From contig JARRMW010000002.1 in the NCBI GenBank assembly GCA_037385685.1, positions 1-64,000 of the forward strand: a stretch of DNA of 64,000 nt, given 5' to 3'. Numbering within the stretch: position 1 is the stretch's first letter; every line of letters begins with the position of its first letter. This document shows positions 8,593 to 17,405 of the stretch, piece after piece. The translations under genes were made by a program, and so were the position numbers. The stretch comes from Sva-25 sp037385685. GTDB taxonomy: Bacteria > Pseudomonadota > Gammaproteobacteria > Chromatiales > Chromatiaceae. The notes below the pieces were generated by a model. The model searched no databases. It saw only the letters and a program-made list of their open reading frames with translations, and was not told the DNA's origin.

Positions 8593-10515
8593 TCAGGGCG
8601 TATACCAGATCGGCGAGGTGTAGGCGCGTTCCTGTTGCTTGAGGACAGCGCCTTCAGGGATCTCGAGGCCATAGATCTTTCTGTCGTGTACCAGCCAGCT
8701 CGGAGTCGGGATCTCCAGCACCCGCACATAGTAGAACGCGCTTTGGGCAGGATCAAAATCCGGATCTTCCCAGTAGGCAGCCATGACGGCATCACCGATG
8801 GTGTTGGTGAAAGAGGCGTTTTCAAGGTCGACGGTGTCTCCCACAGGTGTCTTGCAGCGTCCGTCAGGCCCGATCTCGCGGCCGTCGGAGACCGCGATGT
8901 CATAGATCTTCTCCTGAGATTCGCCGTCCTTGCCCAGCCAGCCCTTGACGATCTGGATGCGGTCGAGGTTGGCGCCGTCCGGGTCACGCAGGGCACGCAC
9001 CATGAAGCGCGGGGCCTTGCCTTCCTTCGCCATGTTCAGGTCACCGCCCATGGGAACGCCGCGGGCATAGCCCTGGCTCGCAAAGTCGGGGCGATGCACT
9101 TCGTCAGGCTCGAAGTCCCAACCGGCAAAGACCCGGACCAGCATGCGGGTGCCTGTGGTTGCATAGACTTCCTTGCGTGCCATCGCATCCCACAACGCCT
9201 CGCGCGTGTTCTCCCGCGCCCAGACACCTGCCAGGCCAGAGGCGGCAGATTCCCAATGATAGACATTGAGGCTGCCATCGCCATCCGGTCTCAGGTCCTG
9301 CGACACCAGGTCGTCGAAACGCGCCTCTGTACCGGGTTCTGCGCCTGTAAATTTGCCAAAGAAATTCTCCTCGCGTGTCCCCGATAGGGAGGTGTGGCTG
9401 TCGGTTGCGCCGATCATGCCGAACTTGAAGGGATTCGCGCCGATCCTGGCCTGCTGCTCCAGCCCAAGCTTCAGGGCACTGCGGGCGTATTCGTGTGGCA
9501 GCATTTCGGGCTTCTTGGGGTTGAGACCAAAATCACCCCTGTCCCAGGTGTAGTAGTCTGCAAATTCGTCGTCCGGTGACAGCAGGGGGTGAGCTTCACC
9601 GTCGCCCTTCATCTGGGTCACCTCGACCAAGGGCTCCCATCTCATGCGACGCTCGGCGTAAGCACGGTCCAGTGGTCTGCCGGACCAGGTCTCCACAGCG
9701 AACATCAGCCCTTGCGACAGGTTGCCATTGTGGGGGATAGCGAGGGCGCGTCCGCCGGTCTTGTTTTCGTAGGCCTCCAGATAATCCCAAAAGTCCTCCG
9801 GGTCCACCGAGTCGAAGATACTGAAGGGCAACACCTGCTTAGCCTTCTCTCTATCGTCTCGAAAGATCACCACGCGGTGCAGGTTGCGCAGATCCGGAGT
9901 GGACGTCCATTCAAAACCGTGGAATGCGGTAAAAACCCCCGGTTGGTTGTGCTCGTGGACAGTATCAATGAGGCGGTGCCATACGCTGCGCTGCAGCTCC
10001 GGATTGGGCATGGAGTCTTTCAACTCGGCCCCGCTCTTCTTCCAGAGCTGGTAAGCCTCCCAACCCTGGCCGCCCTTGACCAGATCGTGATAACGCTTGC
10101 CCATCGGATCTCTAAGCAACTGCGGATCGGAGTCCTCGATCAGAGGCGCCAGACCGAGGTTTTCGGCATGATCGGCCACGACGAGGAAATCCAGCGGCCG
10201 GATCAGCCGCGCAGGGACACCGGTGGAGGAGATGACCTTTTCTCCCTTGGCAAACCTGAGGGCGGCATCGGGAGGGAGGCGATTACCGACCATCCCTGCA
10301 TCAGTTGAATAGGACGTGTGAAGATGGGTGTCACCCCAGAAGACACGGTGCGGCTGGGCTTTGTGAAGGTATGGCGAGTATTCCTTTTGACCGACGTTAA
10401 CGTCTTCCTTATCGATGGCATAGCCAAGTGAGGAGGCAAACAGCGGCGATGAACCCAGGACGACTCCAATCAACAGCGAGGCCGGCACGATTGAGAATTG
10501 TTTCGGTGTCATCAT
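8593..10515 (-). CDS. DUF3604 family exported protein
   Basis: 640 residues with an N-terminal signal peptide (cleavage likely after LFASS, about residue 29). Residues 58-75 hold VFWGDTHLHTSYSTDAG and 109-118 DFLVVADHAE, the paired metal-binding motifs of a PHP-like amidohydrolase core typical of DUF3604. The C-terminal half continues the family to YTSPIWYTP. The length is normal for the family. Substrate is unknown; it probably acts in the periplasm. GGAGG stands before the ATG at 10515. Codon and base composition are more GC-rich than the neighbouring intergenic DNA. It is convergent with the ArsP operon, with repeat F between. Confidence 0.85.
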   Translation of the reverse strand: MMTPKQFSIVPASLLIGVVLGSSPLFASSLGYAIDKEDVNVGQKEYSPYLHKAQPHRVFWGDTHLHTSYSTDAGMVGNRLPPDAALRFAKGEKVISSTGVPARLIRPLDFLVVADHAENLGLAPLIEDSDPQLLRDPMGKRYHDLVKGGQGWEAYQLWKKSGAELKDSMPNPELQRSVWHRLIDTVHEHNQPGVFTAFHGFEWTSTPDLRNLHRVVIFRDDREKAKQVLPFSIFDSVDPEDFWDYLEAYENKTGGRALAIPHNGNLSQGLMFAVETWSGRPLDRAYAERRMRWEPLVEVTQMKGDGEAHPLLSPDDEFADYYTWDRGDFGLNPKKPEMLPHEYARSALKLGLEQQARIGANPFKFGMIGATDSHTSLSGTREENFFGKFTGAEPGTEARFDDLVSQDLRPDGDGSLNVYHWESAASGLAGVWARENTREALWDAMARKEVYATTGTRMLVRVFAGWDFEPDEVHRPDFASQGYARGVPMGGDLNMAKEGKAPRFMVRALRDPDGANLDRIQIVKGWLGKDGESQEKIYDIAVSDGREIGPDGRCKTPVGDTVDLENASFTNTIGDAVMAAYWEDPDFDPAQSAFYYVRVLEIPTPSWLVHDRKIYGLEIPEGAVLKQQERAYTSPIWYTP

Positions 10516-10663
10516 ATTTCCTCCATTGCCTGTCTGTTTTATGTTCGGGCGGCAAATTGAAAAGAAGAGCTTTCAGTATAGCTGAGCCATCTGGATTTTT
10601 GGACACCTGACAGCGCATGACTGATTGCTATCGGCGATCAGTCCAGAAAAAGAATGAAACCTG

Positions 10664-11497
10664 CTAGTGGTGCAATGCCTTGTTCATATCCGCTATCAGG
10701 ATATTCATGAGGCGTTGATCGACAATGATGGTGCCATCATTGGGACGGTCAAGATCGAGAATGACGAAAACAAGCGCGGTCAGGACGATAGCGAATGCGG
10801 TCATACGCCATCGGCTCATTCGTCCATGAATACCTGCATTGAAACCTGCGACAGCCATGGCGCTTAATGTAACCAGGGCAAGAAGGAAAATTATAGTGGG
10901 ATGCAGCCCATCAATAACAGCTGCAAACCGAACCGTATGCGCATCAAGAACGTTGTTGATGGAAGCAAGGATGGAAACCTCCAATGGATCCGGATTTTCC
11001 TGGTCGATCACACGTTTTGTTGCAGGCCAGATTCTCGCTTGTTTCTCGAGGGTTTTCGACAGGAAGACGTTCTGATCTTTCAGCGTGACAGAGGATCGAG
11101 GGGGAATGGATCGTGTCACGGCATATTCGTAGAGAGATTCCATCAATTCAGTACGTCCGGGTTCACTGGCCATATCTGCTCGCAGAAAAGCCGTGCCGAG
11201 CGCATTTGCTTCATTGAGCAAAGCTGCCTTGCGTGCTTCAAATCGTGTTAACCCTGCTGAGTATGTGAATGCAAGGACGAGGCCAAGAACGGCAAAAATG
11301 GAGGTCTGTACAATACCGCCCCCGCCACTTTCGGCATTTCTCCATGTATCACGGCGTTTTTTGCCGACTCGAAAACCAATCTCCAGACTGATGATCATGA
11401 CGCCAAAAAAGATGGCACCGAATGCCCACAAAGGCAGAACATCAAAGTGATGCAGCCAGCGATATGGAGCGTCCAGATACAGAGCGATATCATCCAA
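10664..11497 (-). CDS. DUF4239 (bestrophin-like) membrane protein
   Basis: 277 residues with two N-terminal membrane helices (LWAFGAIFFGVMIISLEIGF; GIVQTSIFAVLGLVLAFTYS) and two near the C-terminus, separated by a soluble helical stretch. The GGGGIVQTS and RLRDF-free but FEARKAALLNEANALGTAF block fit the DUF4239 family, distantly related to bestrophin channels. Function unknown. The start appears to be TTG at 11497; no better in-frame start exists. A clear paralogue lies at 30516-31340 with the same strand, length and start type. Confidence 0.75.
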   Translation of the reverse strand: MDDIALYLDAPYRWLHHFDVLPLWAFGAIFFGVMIISLEIGFRVGKKRRDTWRNAESGGGGIVQTSIFAVLGLVLAFTYSAGLTRFEARKAALLNEANALGTAFLRADMASEPGRTELMESLYEYAVTRSIPPRSSVTLKDQNVFLSKTLEKQARIWPATKRVIDQENPDPLEVSILASINNVLDAHTVRFAAVIDGLHPTIIFLLALVTLSAMAVAGFNAGIHGRMSRWRMTAFAIVLTALVFVILDLDRPNDGTIIVDQRLMNILIADMNKALHH

Positions 11498-11872
11498 GGC
11501 GGTTATCTCAAATTATGAGGCAGTGAACAGCTCCATTTGTCAGTCCATTCAAAATCAGGTCATCACCACTTTTTGGCGCATGAGAATGATGACTGAGGGA
11601 CCCGGAGTGTAGCCAGGGGCGTGCTGTCGGCGGCAAGTGACACCAGTCAAATGTCCTGTCCGGTTTTTACGCTTCCCTTAATACAGTAGTAGCTGGAGAA
11701 AGGCCTTCCACTGCCGAATCAAAAGAGCCGGGCAGCTCTCGCGACGTCTATATGCCCCCTTGCACTACAGCATCAGCGGTGTGTATAACTCGCAGGAGAA
11801 GAATGTCACACCGAATGCGGTGCAGACTCAACTTCCACACTGTTTTTCCTCCCCAATTCTAGGAGACCGAAT
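11498..11872. other. Divergent intergenic region
   Basis: 375 bases between the divergent DUF4239 gene and the small secreted protein gene at 11873. It should hold both promoters. I recognise no operator, RNA gene or copy of the repeat family. Confidence 0.35.
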
Positions 11873-12130
11873 ATGAAACACGCTGCTACTGTCCTGCTAT
11901 TCAGCACCCTGATTGCACTCAGCAATGCGAGCGCAGGCCCGCTCGATCCCGACTGTACAGCAGAAAAAGCTGCCAAAAGTGCCGCAATGAAAGCGACCGT
12001 CGGAGTTGGCGGGCGCTGCTCGCCCAAAGAGGCTGTGACCGATACCGTCAAACGGGAAACCGGCATCGAGGAGAAGGATCGCAAATCCAGGGATGACGAC
12101 AAGGGGCTACTGGGACGGGACAAGGACTGA
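11873..12130 (+). CDS. Small secreted hypothetical protein
   Basis: 85 residues. A signal peptide covers residues 1-22 (LLFSTLIALSNASA). The mature part has two cysteines (DPDCTAEKA and GGRCSPKEA) that could form a disulfide and a very polar, Asp/Lys/Arg-rich tail ending LLGRDKD. SD GGAGA precedes the ATG. I do not recognise a named family; the conserved-looking KAAKSAAMKATVGVGGRC segment suggests a small conserved periplasmic protein. No operon partner. Confidence 0.65.
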   Translation: MKHAATVLLFSTLIALSNASAGPLDPDCTAEKAAKSAAMKATVGVGGRCSPKEAVTDTVKRETGIEEKDRKSRDDDKGLLGRDKD

Positions 12131-12406
12131 AAACGACACCGCCCGAAATTCTGCATCATTGTGCCCGTCCGCTTTGAACAAAAGACGGGCCTGTTGGTGC
12201 GCACAGAACACCGGGTTGGGCTTGGCCGTCACATTGTTTACCGAGTAGGCCTCGGCGTCGTTCGCCACCATGTGGCCCTCTCCATTGTAAATCGTGATCG
12301 ACCAGAATCCATCCACCGGCACGACCTTGACGGTGAGAATATGTGGCGCGTTGCCTCGCTTCGACTGCTTGACCGCAATCGCATCCTGAAGCTTGTTCGC
12401 TAATCT
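12107..12406 (-). pseudogene. C-terminal remnant of a DUF1214 protein
   Basis: Open from 12406 to a stop at 12107, the minus strand reads LANKLQDAIAVKQSKRGNAP, then HILTVKVVPVDGFWSITIYN and AYSVNNVTAKPNPVF. The VDGFWSITIYN and NNVTAKPN blocks are hallmarks of the DUF1214 domain that follows DUF1254. After NPVF the family sequence stops and unrelated residues follow. A stop (12407-12409) lies just upstream in frame. This is a fragment of about 70 conserved residues, not a working gene. It overlaps the tail of the secreted-protein gene on the other strand. Confidence 0.6.
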
Positions 12407-12627
12407 TTATCGCAATCAGAATGGCCGCAGTGTCTGCGACACGCAATCTCGTCCTTGTCTCGCCATGCCAGACATGCATCGCCGCGTCCTACATCATGGG
12501 AAGTGTTGCTTCATTCTGGGTTATAGAACGCTCTTGTACGGTGTTCTTTTGAGCGCAAACCCCCGAAACAGCTCCTTCAATCCGGAAAGAAAAGCACACT
12601 CATTTACTGGATTCCTGTTTATGCTTC

Positions 12628-12712
12628 TACAGGTTCAACTCCATGACGCCCCCACTTTCACCTCGATTGAAAACAACGGCTTATGGGAAACTCCGGGCTG
12701 TTTTCTTTTCTC
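12628..12712 (+). repeat. Dispersed repeat, copy G
   Basis: Subtype-2 copy. A degraded tRNA-like piece, AGGTTCAACTCCATGACGCC (12631-12650), is followed by a terminator hairpin at 12673-12704 (AACGGCTTATGG opposite CTCCGGGCTGTT, then TTCTTTTC). Downstream sequence lacks the second hairpin; the yceH gene ends at 12730. On the minus strand the same hairpin is followed by T-rich sequence, so it may also terminate yceH. Confidence 0.7.
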
Positions 12713-12729
12713 TTCCTTTTTGACTCTTT

Positions 12730-13371
12730 TCAGCGCGATAACTTTGTCCTGAGTTCTGCCACTTCTTCTTCCAACGCCGCAACCCTTTGTTCGAGACTGG
12801 ATTTCTTGGCATGCTCTCCGCTCTTTTCAGACACTGCTTTCATTGCGTAGGCGTCAACATCTACAGGACCAGAGAACAAGTGCATGTACTCCGAGTCTTT
12901 TCGCCCCGGCGCACGCGGCAGCTTTACAACAAGAGGAACGCTTCGGTCGAGCAGACTCTTCAGTGCGTCAACAACTGCATTGTTATCGGCAAATTCATGC
13001 AGGCGTCCACTGCGCGCCCTTATCTCGCCAGGCGTTTGTGGACCACGCAACAACAGTAAGCAAACGATGGCAAACTGCGGCGGATCAAACTGGTAATCGC
13101 CATATCTGGCATTACAGAATTGCTGCGTGTATTTCTCCACACCATTTTTATAATTCTCTTCAATATGCACGAGATGTTTATCGTGCAGATCACGGACGGT
13201 ATGCTGCACTTCACCCATATCCAGTGACATGACAGGATTTCGCCCGGATTTCTGATTACATGCCTTGGTCAGTGAATTCAACGTGAGTGGATACTGATCC
13301 GGAGTGTAAATGGATTTTTCCATCAGGCAACCAATCACTCGGGATTCATTGGCGCTTAAATTCACCGGCAT
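12730..13371 (-). CDS. yceH: YceH (DUF480) family protein
   Basis: 213 residues. The N-terminal two thirds matches DUF480 proteins: LSANESRVIGCLMEKSIYTP, then YPLTLNSLTKACNQKSGRNP, and the second winged-helix GPQTPGEIRARSGRLHEF. The C-terminal 30 residues form a short coiled coil (LEQRVAALEEEVAELRTKL), common in this family. Function is unknown in E. coli despite a DNA-binding-like fold. GAGGT precedes the ATG at 13371. It is bounded on both sides by copies of the dispersed repeat (G and C) and is the only gene of that segment. Confidence 0.9.
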   Translation of the reverse strand: MPVNLSANESRVIGCLMEKSIYTPDQYPLTLNSLTKACNQKSGRNPVMSLDMGEVQHTVRDLHDKHLVHIEENYKNGVEKYTQQFCNARYGDYQFDPPQFAIVCLLLLRGPQTPGEIRARSGRLHEFADNNAVVDALKSLLDRSVPLVVKLPRAPGRKDSEYMHLFSGPVDVDAYAMKAVSEKSGEHAKKSSLEQRVAALEEEVAELRTKLSR

Positions 13372-13510
13372 AGATCGACCTCAAAATTGATTATTTGTAT
13401 CTTCGACTCAGATTAAACCATGATTTGATTATCCCACCCCGGAATACCTTTAATCTTTGCCTTGTGTCAGTTCCAGAATAAACCAGAGTTTTCTGGCTGG
13501 ATAACCGCCC

Positions 13511-13590
13511 CTCCCCCACCTCGAAGTTCGGTCTAAGCAGGTTCGGTCAAAACTCGGTAATGCTCGGTCGGGATTCGGTCCAACCAGCAC
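13511..13590 (+). repeat. Second repeat family (TTCGGTC-rich), copy 1
   Basis: CTCCCCCACCTC followed by several TTCGGTC words and CTCGGTAATGCTCGG. Related segments occur at about 18972-19045, 23098-23170 and 31468-31520. This copy ends about 60 bases before dispersed repeat C, so it may be the 5' part of a longer element. Function unknown. Confidence 0.45.
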
Positions 13591-13647
13591 TATCGGGGAG
13601 CCCTCACAAGAAACCTCTACGAATCTTCAACTTGCGATGCCGTAAAG

Positions 13648-13809
13648 AAACTGTTCCCTGTGCTGATACTCCTTTGGTCCAGGGTTCAAGTCCCTGACGG
13701 CCCATCACATTCTCCTTCATTGAAATCATGGGCTTGCATCTCATGCAGGACTTTTTTATTTCCGAGGCACCAGGGGACTATGGGTTTAGGGAAGTCGTTT
13801 GGTGGGTTT
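13648..13809 (+). repeat. Dispersed tRNA-3'-end/terminator repeat, copy C
   Basis: The best-preserved tRNA-like copy. CAGGG, TTCAAGT, CCCTG (13680-13696) make a canonical 5-bp T-stem with 7-base T-loop, followed by acceptor-like ACGGCCC and A. Then comes subtype-1 hairpin GCTTGCA opposite TGCAGGAC and TTTTTT (13731-13757), and second hairpin CACCAGGGGACT opposite AAGTC and TTTGGTG (13768-13804). The upstream CTGTTCCCTGTGCT (13651-13664) is shared with copies J and M. Confidence 0.88.
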
Positions 13810-13889
13810 CACTGACTGGGGATGGCGGGAAGCTAAAATCCCGGGGAAGCTTACGGGAGACTGTGCGTACTGGCGTGCCCTCGCACTGA

Positions 13890-14174
13890 CGCAATCCGGA
13901 TACGGGTAACGAATTCACGGTCGTGCCTGCCAAAACCTTTGAAACCGCCAGCGGGGCGTGCCTCGAATACACCATCGATGCGGTAATCGATAGTTGTGAA
14001 GAGGAGATCAACGGTACAACCCGTCGGCAGTCAGACGGTAGTTGGCGCGTGCAGGGCCGACAGCTTTCATTCTTTAATCAAGTAACAGGCTTAAAAAAGA
14101 TTCGCGTACCGAGGGACTTGAATCACGAAAGAATCGGTAGTCGGCATGCACCTGCGGTCTGTCAGGATCAATAA
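13890..14174 (+). pseudogene. Fragment of a 17-kDa surface antigen-like domain
   Basis: In one frame from 13890 the sequence reads RNPDTGNEFTVVPAKTFETA and then CLEYTIDAVIDSCEEEINGT and RRQSDGSWRVQ. The pattern of a residue block NPDTGN, then TYE, C, EY and a final QxDGSW resembles the C-terminus of RT0821/17-kDa outer membrane antigen proteins. A TGA (13887) stands where a Trp codon is expected just upstream, and no signal peptide or glycine-zipper part is present. The frame runs on without homology to 14174, across the end of the next gene. Read as a decayed fragment inserted next to repeat C. Confidence 0.4.
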
Positions 14175-15069
14175 CAATCCCCCACAACGGCCTGGCGCTG
14201 ACAGGTAACATACTGTAACGGATGTCACCCAGCACATTTGCCTGCATAGGGTCTAAAGCAACATAACCATCTGAGAATGAGAGAAATCGAACAATATCCG
14301 TATACAGAACAGAGGATTCATCCAGCTGCGGCAGATCTCTGTCCAGCGAAAACCGGGCAACGGACTCGCCTTCAATAACCCTGCCCGCATCAAACAACCC
14401 GACGCGAATGGCATCCACATGAATACGATCCTCGTGAATATATACCGATCGCCACAACACCAGGTTTGCGAGCGTGGGTTTCACAACGGACTGCGTCGCC
14501 AGGTGACCACGCTTGTCACGCAGGTCTTCGGCCACCTGCCCGGCGCGTTGCGACTGCACGAAGCCAATGCCCAGGTACATCATGCACAAGACCAGACCGG
14601 CAAAAGCCACTTTTCTGTGGCCCAGTCGCAACCCTGTTAACAAGGTCACCAGCAGGATAAGTGTGAACACGGGATCGACTATCGAAATGATATTCAGGGC
14701 CACGCGTTCATCCGAGAACGGCCAGAAAAGATGCGTGCCATAACTGGTAAACGCATCCAGCACGCCACTCATGCTGAACCCCGCAAGAGAAAAAAGATAG
14801 AGACGCCTTGCTGACAAATATCGACGCACAAAAGGCCAGAGCAACAGCATGGCAATCGCCGCACCCACCGGGATAAACACCAGTGAATGGGTGAAATGAC
14901 GGTGGTATTCAATATTCAGCAGGGGATCAGAGGATGAGCGGATCAGGATATCGGCATCCGCCAGTAAACCTGCCACCACGCCAACCAGCGTCGCAATCTT
15001 CTTCTCATTCTTTCTGGCAAGTGACTGCGCCAAAACACCGCCGACTAAACCCTGGGTCAGGACATCCAT
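14074..15069 (-). CDS. YdjM-like membrane-bound metal-dependent hydrolase
   Basis: 331 residues. The N-terminus MDVLTQGLVGGVLAQSLA, the LADADIL motif, and EYHRHFTHSLVFIP with conserved His residues define the DUF457/YdjM family of inner-membrane hydrolases; about four or five membrane segments follow to residue 175. The C-terminal 150 residues are soluble, probably periplasmic. YdjM is in the SOS regulon of E. coli; no LexA box was recognised here. Substrate unknown. Confidence 0.82.
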   Translation of the reverse strand: MDVLTQGLVGGVLAQSLARKNEKKIATLVGVVAGLLADADILIRSSSDPLLNIEYHRHFTHSLVFIPVGAAIAMLLLWPFVRRYLSARRLYLFSLAGFSMSGVLDAFTSYGTHLFWPFSDERVALNIISIVDPVFTLILLVTLLTGLRLGHRKVAFAGLVLCMMYLGIGFVQSQRAGQVAEDLRDKRGHLATQSVVKPTLANLVLWRSVYIHEDRIHVDAIRVGLFDAGRVIEGESVARFSLDRDLPQLDESSVLYTDIVRFLSFSDGYVALDPMQANVLGDIRYSMLPVSARPLWGIVIDPDRPQVHADYRFFRDSSPSVRESFLSLLLD

Positions 15070-15297
15070 AACAAGCTCATGGCATTCGTTTGAGTGACAG
15101 AATCAAATGGCAAAAGAGACCGGTATACATCATTCTCCTTGACCATCGTCGTCTTTGATTTGGATTATTTGGTTCTATTTTCACCGCATATCAGGCTCGA
15201 CTTGCAAACCTGGCGGTTGTCATCGCATGACCTCGATAGCGGAGATTGGCGAGTGTTGTACTGATGACTCCAACAGCGCCCCGGTCAGAAAACAAAC

Positions 15298-16413
15298 CTA
15301 ATCAGTTTCCGAGAGCCGGGCTGATCCTGACCGGGTGCTGGCAACAGCTGGATTACGCCCTAACAGATGCATACCCCACACGGTCGCTATTACAACCAGC
15401 GCCCCAACAGCCTGATGCAGCACTGCAAAATGTATGCTGACACCTGTGATAACAGTCGCAATACCGAGCAACACCTGAACACCATATGAACTGTGAATCG
15501 CTATCGATGCTTTCCGGGACTGGCCGCGTACACGCCGCGCCAGTACGATCAGAAAACCAACCGCCACCCACGCCCACCAGCGGTGAATGAAGTGGATGAC
15601 ATAGGGATCATTATTCAGCATCGTCCAGACATTACCCGACCAGTCTATCCCCACTGGTATTAGAGAGCCATGCATCAACGGCCAGGTGTTTGAAACATAT
15701 CCTGCATTCAGCCCTGCCGTGTAAGCACCAAGCAATAATTGCACAAACAAGACACCGAAAACGATCAGGCCAAAGGCAGTCGGTCTGGACGGTCGGTTTT
15801 GACCGCGAGCGACCTGCCGCATATCCAGCGCCGTCCAGACCAGTACGGCCAGGATAAAAAACGCGGTCAACAAATGGGTCGCCAACCGGAAATGGCTCAC
15901 ATCCGTGCGCTCGGTCAAACCGGAGGCGACCATCCACCAGCCAATCGCCCCCTGCATGCCCCCTAACACCAGTAATACGGCCAGTCGGCCACCATAGCCT
16001 TCAGGTATCGCACGCTTGAATGCGAACCAGGCCAGCGGCAGCGCAAACGCAAGACCAATCAGTCGTCCCAGAAGACGATGCACCCATTCCCAAAAATAGA
16101 TGAATTTAAAATCATCCAGGGTCATGCCTTTGGGACCGTTTATCTCCAGGTACTCGGGGATCTGTTTGTATTTCTCGAACTCGGACACCCATGCCGCTTC
16201 ACTCATCGGCGGTATCGCACCGGTGATGGGCTTCCACTCGGTGATTGAAAGGCCTGATTCGGTCAAACGCGTAATGCCGCCAACGATAATCATGATAAAA
16301 ACCAGGAACGCGACGGCATACAACCAGTTGGAAATGGCAATCGGTTGTTTTATGTGGTGAACATTATTTTCCATGCTGTGGCTCATGGCAGGACAGGCAA
16401 TATCAGAAAGCAT
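15298..16413 (-). CDS. ctaA: Haem A synthase, COX15/CtaA family
   Basis: 371 residues, eight membrane helices. Diagnostic blocks are GGITRLTESGLSITEWKPIT, FKFIYFWEWVHRLLGRLIG and the second-half HFIHRWWAWVAV and VLHQAVGALVV, which provide the haem-ligating His residues. It oxidises haem O to haem A for aa3- or caa3-type oxidase. It lacks oxidase neighbours, which is uncommon; a Csp1-like copper protein is next to it upstream on the same strand. The extreme N-terminus is uncertain: starts at 16413, or the two later ATGs (MSHS, MENN), all lack a good SD. Confidence 0.9.
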   Translation of the reverse strand: MLSDIACPAMSHSMENNVHHIKQPIAISNWLYAVAFLVFIMIIVGGITRLTESGLSITEWKPITGAIPPMSEAAWVSEFEKYKQIPEYLEINGPKGMTLDDFKFIYFWEWVHRLLGRLIGLAFALPLAWFAFKRAIPEGYGGRLAVLLVLGGMQGAIGWWMVASGLTERTDVSHFRLATHLLTAFFILAVLVWTALDMRQVARGQNRPSRPTAFGLIVFGVLFVQLLLGAYTAGLNAGYVSNTWPLMHGSLIPVGIDWSGNVWTMLNNDPYVIHFIHRWWAWVAVGFLIVLARRVRGQSRKASIAIHSSYGVQVLLGIATVITGVSIHFAVLHQAVGALVVIATVWGMHLLGRNPAVASTRSGSARLSETD

Positions 16414-16560
16414 TTACTATAACAATATAAAAGACACACAATACTCACGATGAAGTCATTCGACGAATGCGTTAGCGCCTGCAGATAACACTACTCGATC
16501 AACGTCGGTTTGATCCTGCTTGAGTAATGGCGTGACCCGCTTGCTGATCTTCGTGTGCGA

Positions 16561-17031
16561 TTAGCTTATCTGTTTCTTGATGGCAGCCACGGTTGTCTCA
16601 CAAGCCTCGGCGCACTCACGACATTCATGATGTTGATCATGCTTTCGGCACTCTTCAGCGCATTCTTCACAGATCGTAAGACATAGTGCTGACATTGACT
16701 TGATATGTGCTGAATTCGATGTCAGCAGGTAGGAGAAGCCGCCGCAGATCGCCTGCATTTCATGTACCTTTGCGGCACAGTCCGCAACTGAAGCATCACC
16801 CTCCTGGAACATCTTCAGGCAATGAGCTATGCAACGCTGGCCCTTATCAAGACAGGCGTTGACTGATTCGAGCACGCCCTCTTGCTGCGGTTTGTGCTTA
16901 CTGTGGTCATGCTTTCCATGCTCATGCTGCATTGCACTGGCGACTGGTGCATAGGCCATAGCTGTCAGGCCCATTCCCACCAGCAGATCCCGACGGCTAA
17001 TACCTGGTTGTTCAGTGTCAGGGTTAGACAT
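16561..17031 (-). CDS. Tat-exported Cys-rich four-helix protein (Csp1-like)
   Basis: 156 residues with a twin-arginine signal (SRRDLLVGMGL, RR at 13-14), a His-rich linker (HEHGKHDHSKHK) and 12 cysteines in the mature part, spaced along helices as CLDKGQRCIAHC, then DC, IC, CLTICEECAEEC and HECRECAEAC. This is the DUF326/Csp pattern: a four-helix bundle whose core cysteines store many Cu(I) ions. Csp1 of methanotrophs is likewise Tat-exported. SD GAGGA precedes the ATG. Position beside haem A synthase suggests supply of copper to a cytochrome oxidase (inference). Confidence 0.82.
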   Translation of the reverse strand: MSNPDTEQPGISRRDLLVGMGLTAMAYAPVASAMQHEHGKHDHSKHKPQQEGVLESVNACLDKGQRCIAHCLKMFQEGDASVADCAAKVHEMQAICGGFSYLLTSNSAHIKSMSALCLTICEECAEECRKHDQHHECRECAEACETTVAAIKKQIS

Positions 17032-17139
17032 GTGCGTTTCCTCATCTTATTGATCAAGAACAAAAACATAGCACTCTTTATAAAAATTTCGAACAGAAAA
17101 AACAGACAAATAACAGTAACTTTTCACATTCCCGGGAAA

Positions 17140-17280
17140 GCCTCAGTCCGGGTTTCAAGTCCCTGGCAGCCCATCATATTTTCTCTTATTGAAATCATGC
17201 ACTTGCATCATGCGCGGGCCTTTTTTCTGCCCGAGGCACCATGGGACTATGGGTTTGGTGAATCCTTTGGCGGGTTTTCA
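17140..17280 (+). repeat. Dispersed tRNA-3'-end/terminator repeat, copy D
   Basis: T-arm/acceptor segment at 17141-17176 (CGGGTTTCAAGTCCCTGGCA then GCCCATCATA), subtype-1 hairpin at 17202-17221 (CTTGCA opposite TGCGCGGG, then TTTTTT), and second hairpin at 17236-17276 with partly broken stems (GGGACT opposite GAATCC). It separates the copper-protein gene start from the hypothetical gene pair at 17406-18155. Confidence 0.82.
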
Positions 17281-17405
17281 TCAGGTTGGGCTTCATCTAT
17301 CCCTTTGCCCGACCAGGGGCTCTCGGAATGAGCCATCTGCTGTCTCAGAATGACGGTCAATCCTGCAATGATCTCATGCGAGTACCGCCGCTTATACTGA
17401 CCATT

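Noticed and set aside
8491..9387. 298-codon frame on the + strand within the DUF3604 gene
   Set aside because: Shadow of the clearly homologous gene on the minus strand; no domain and poor composition.
9589..10308. 239-codon + frame inside the DUF3604 region
   Set aside because: Antisense shadow with no start signal or domain.
13669..13712. Complete tRNA gene at the tRNA-like segment of copy C
   Set aside because: Only the T-arm and acceptor 3' strand are present; no anticodon arm, D-arm or acceptor 5' strand can be found upstream in the right spacing, and CCA is replaced by TCA.
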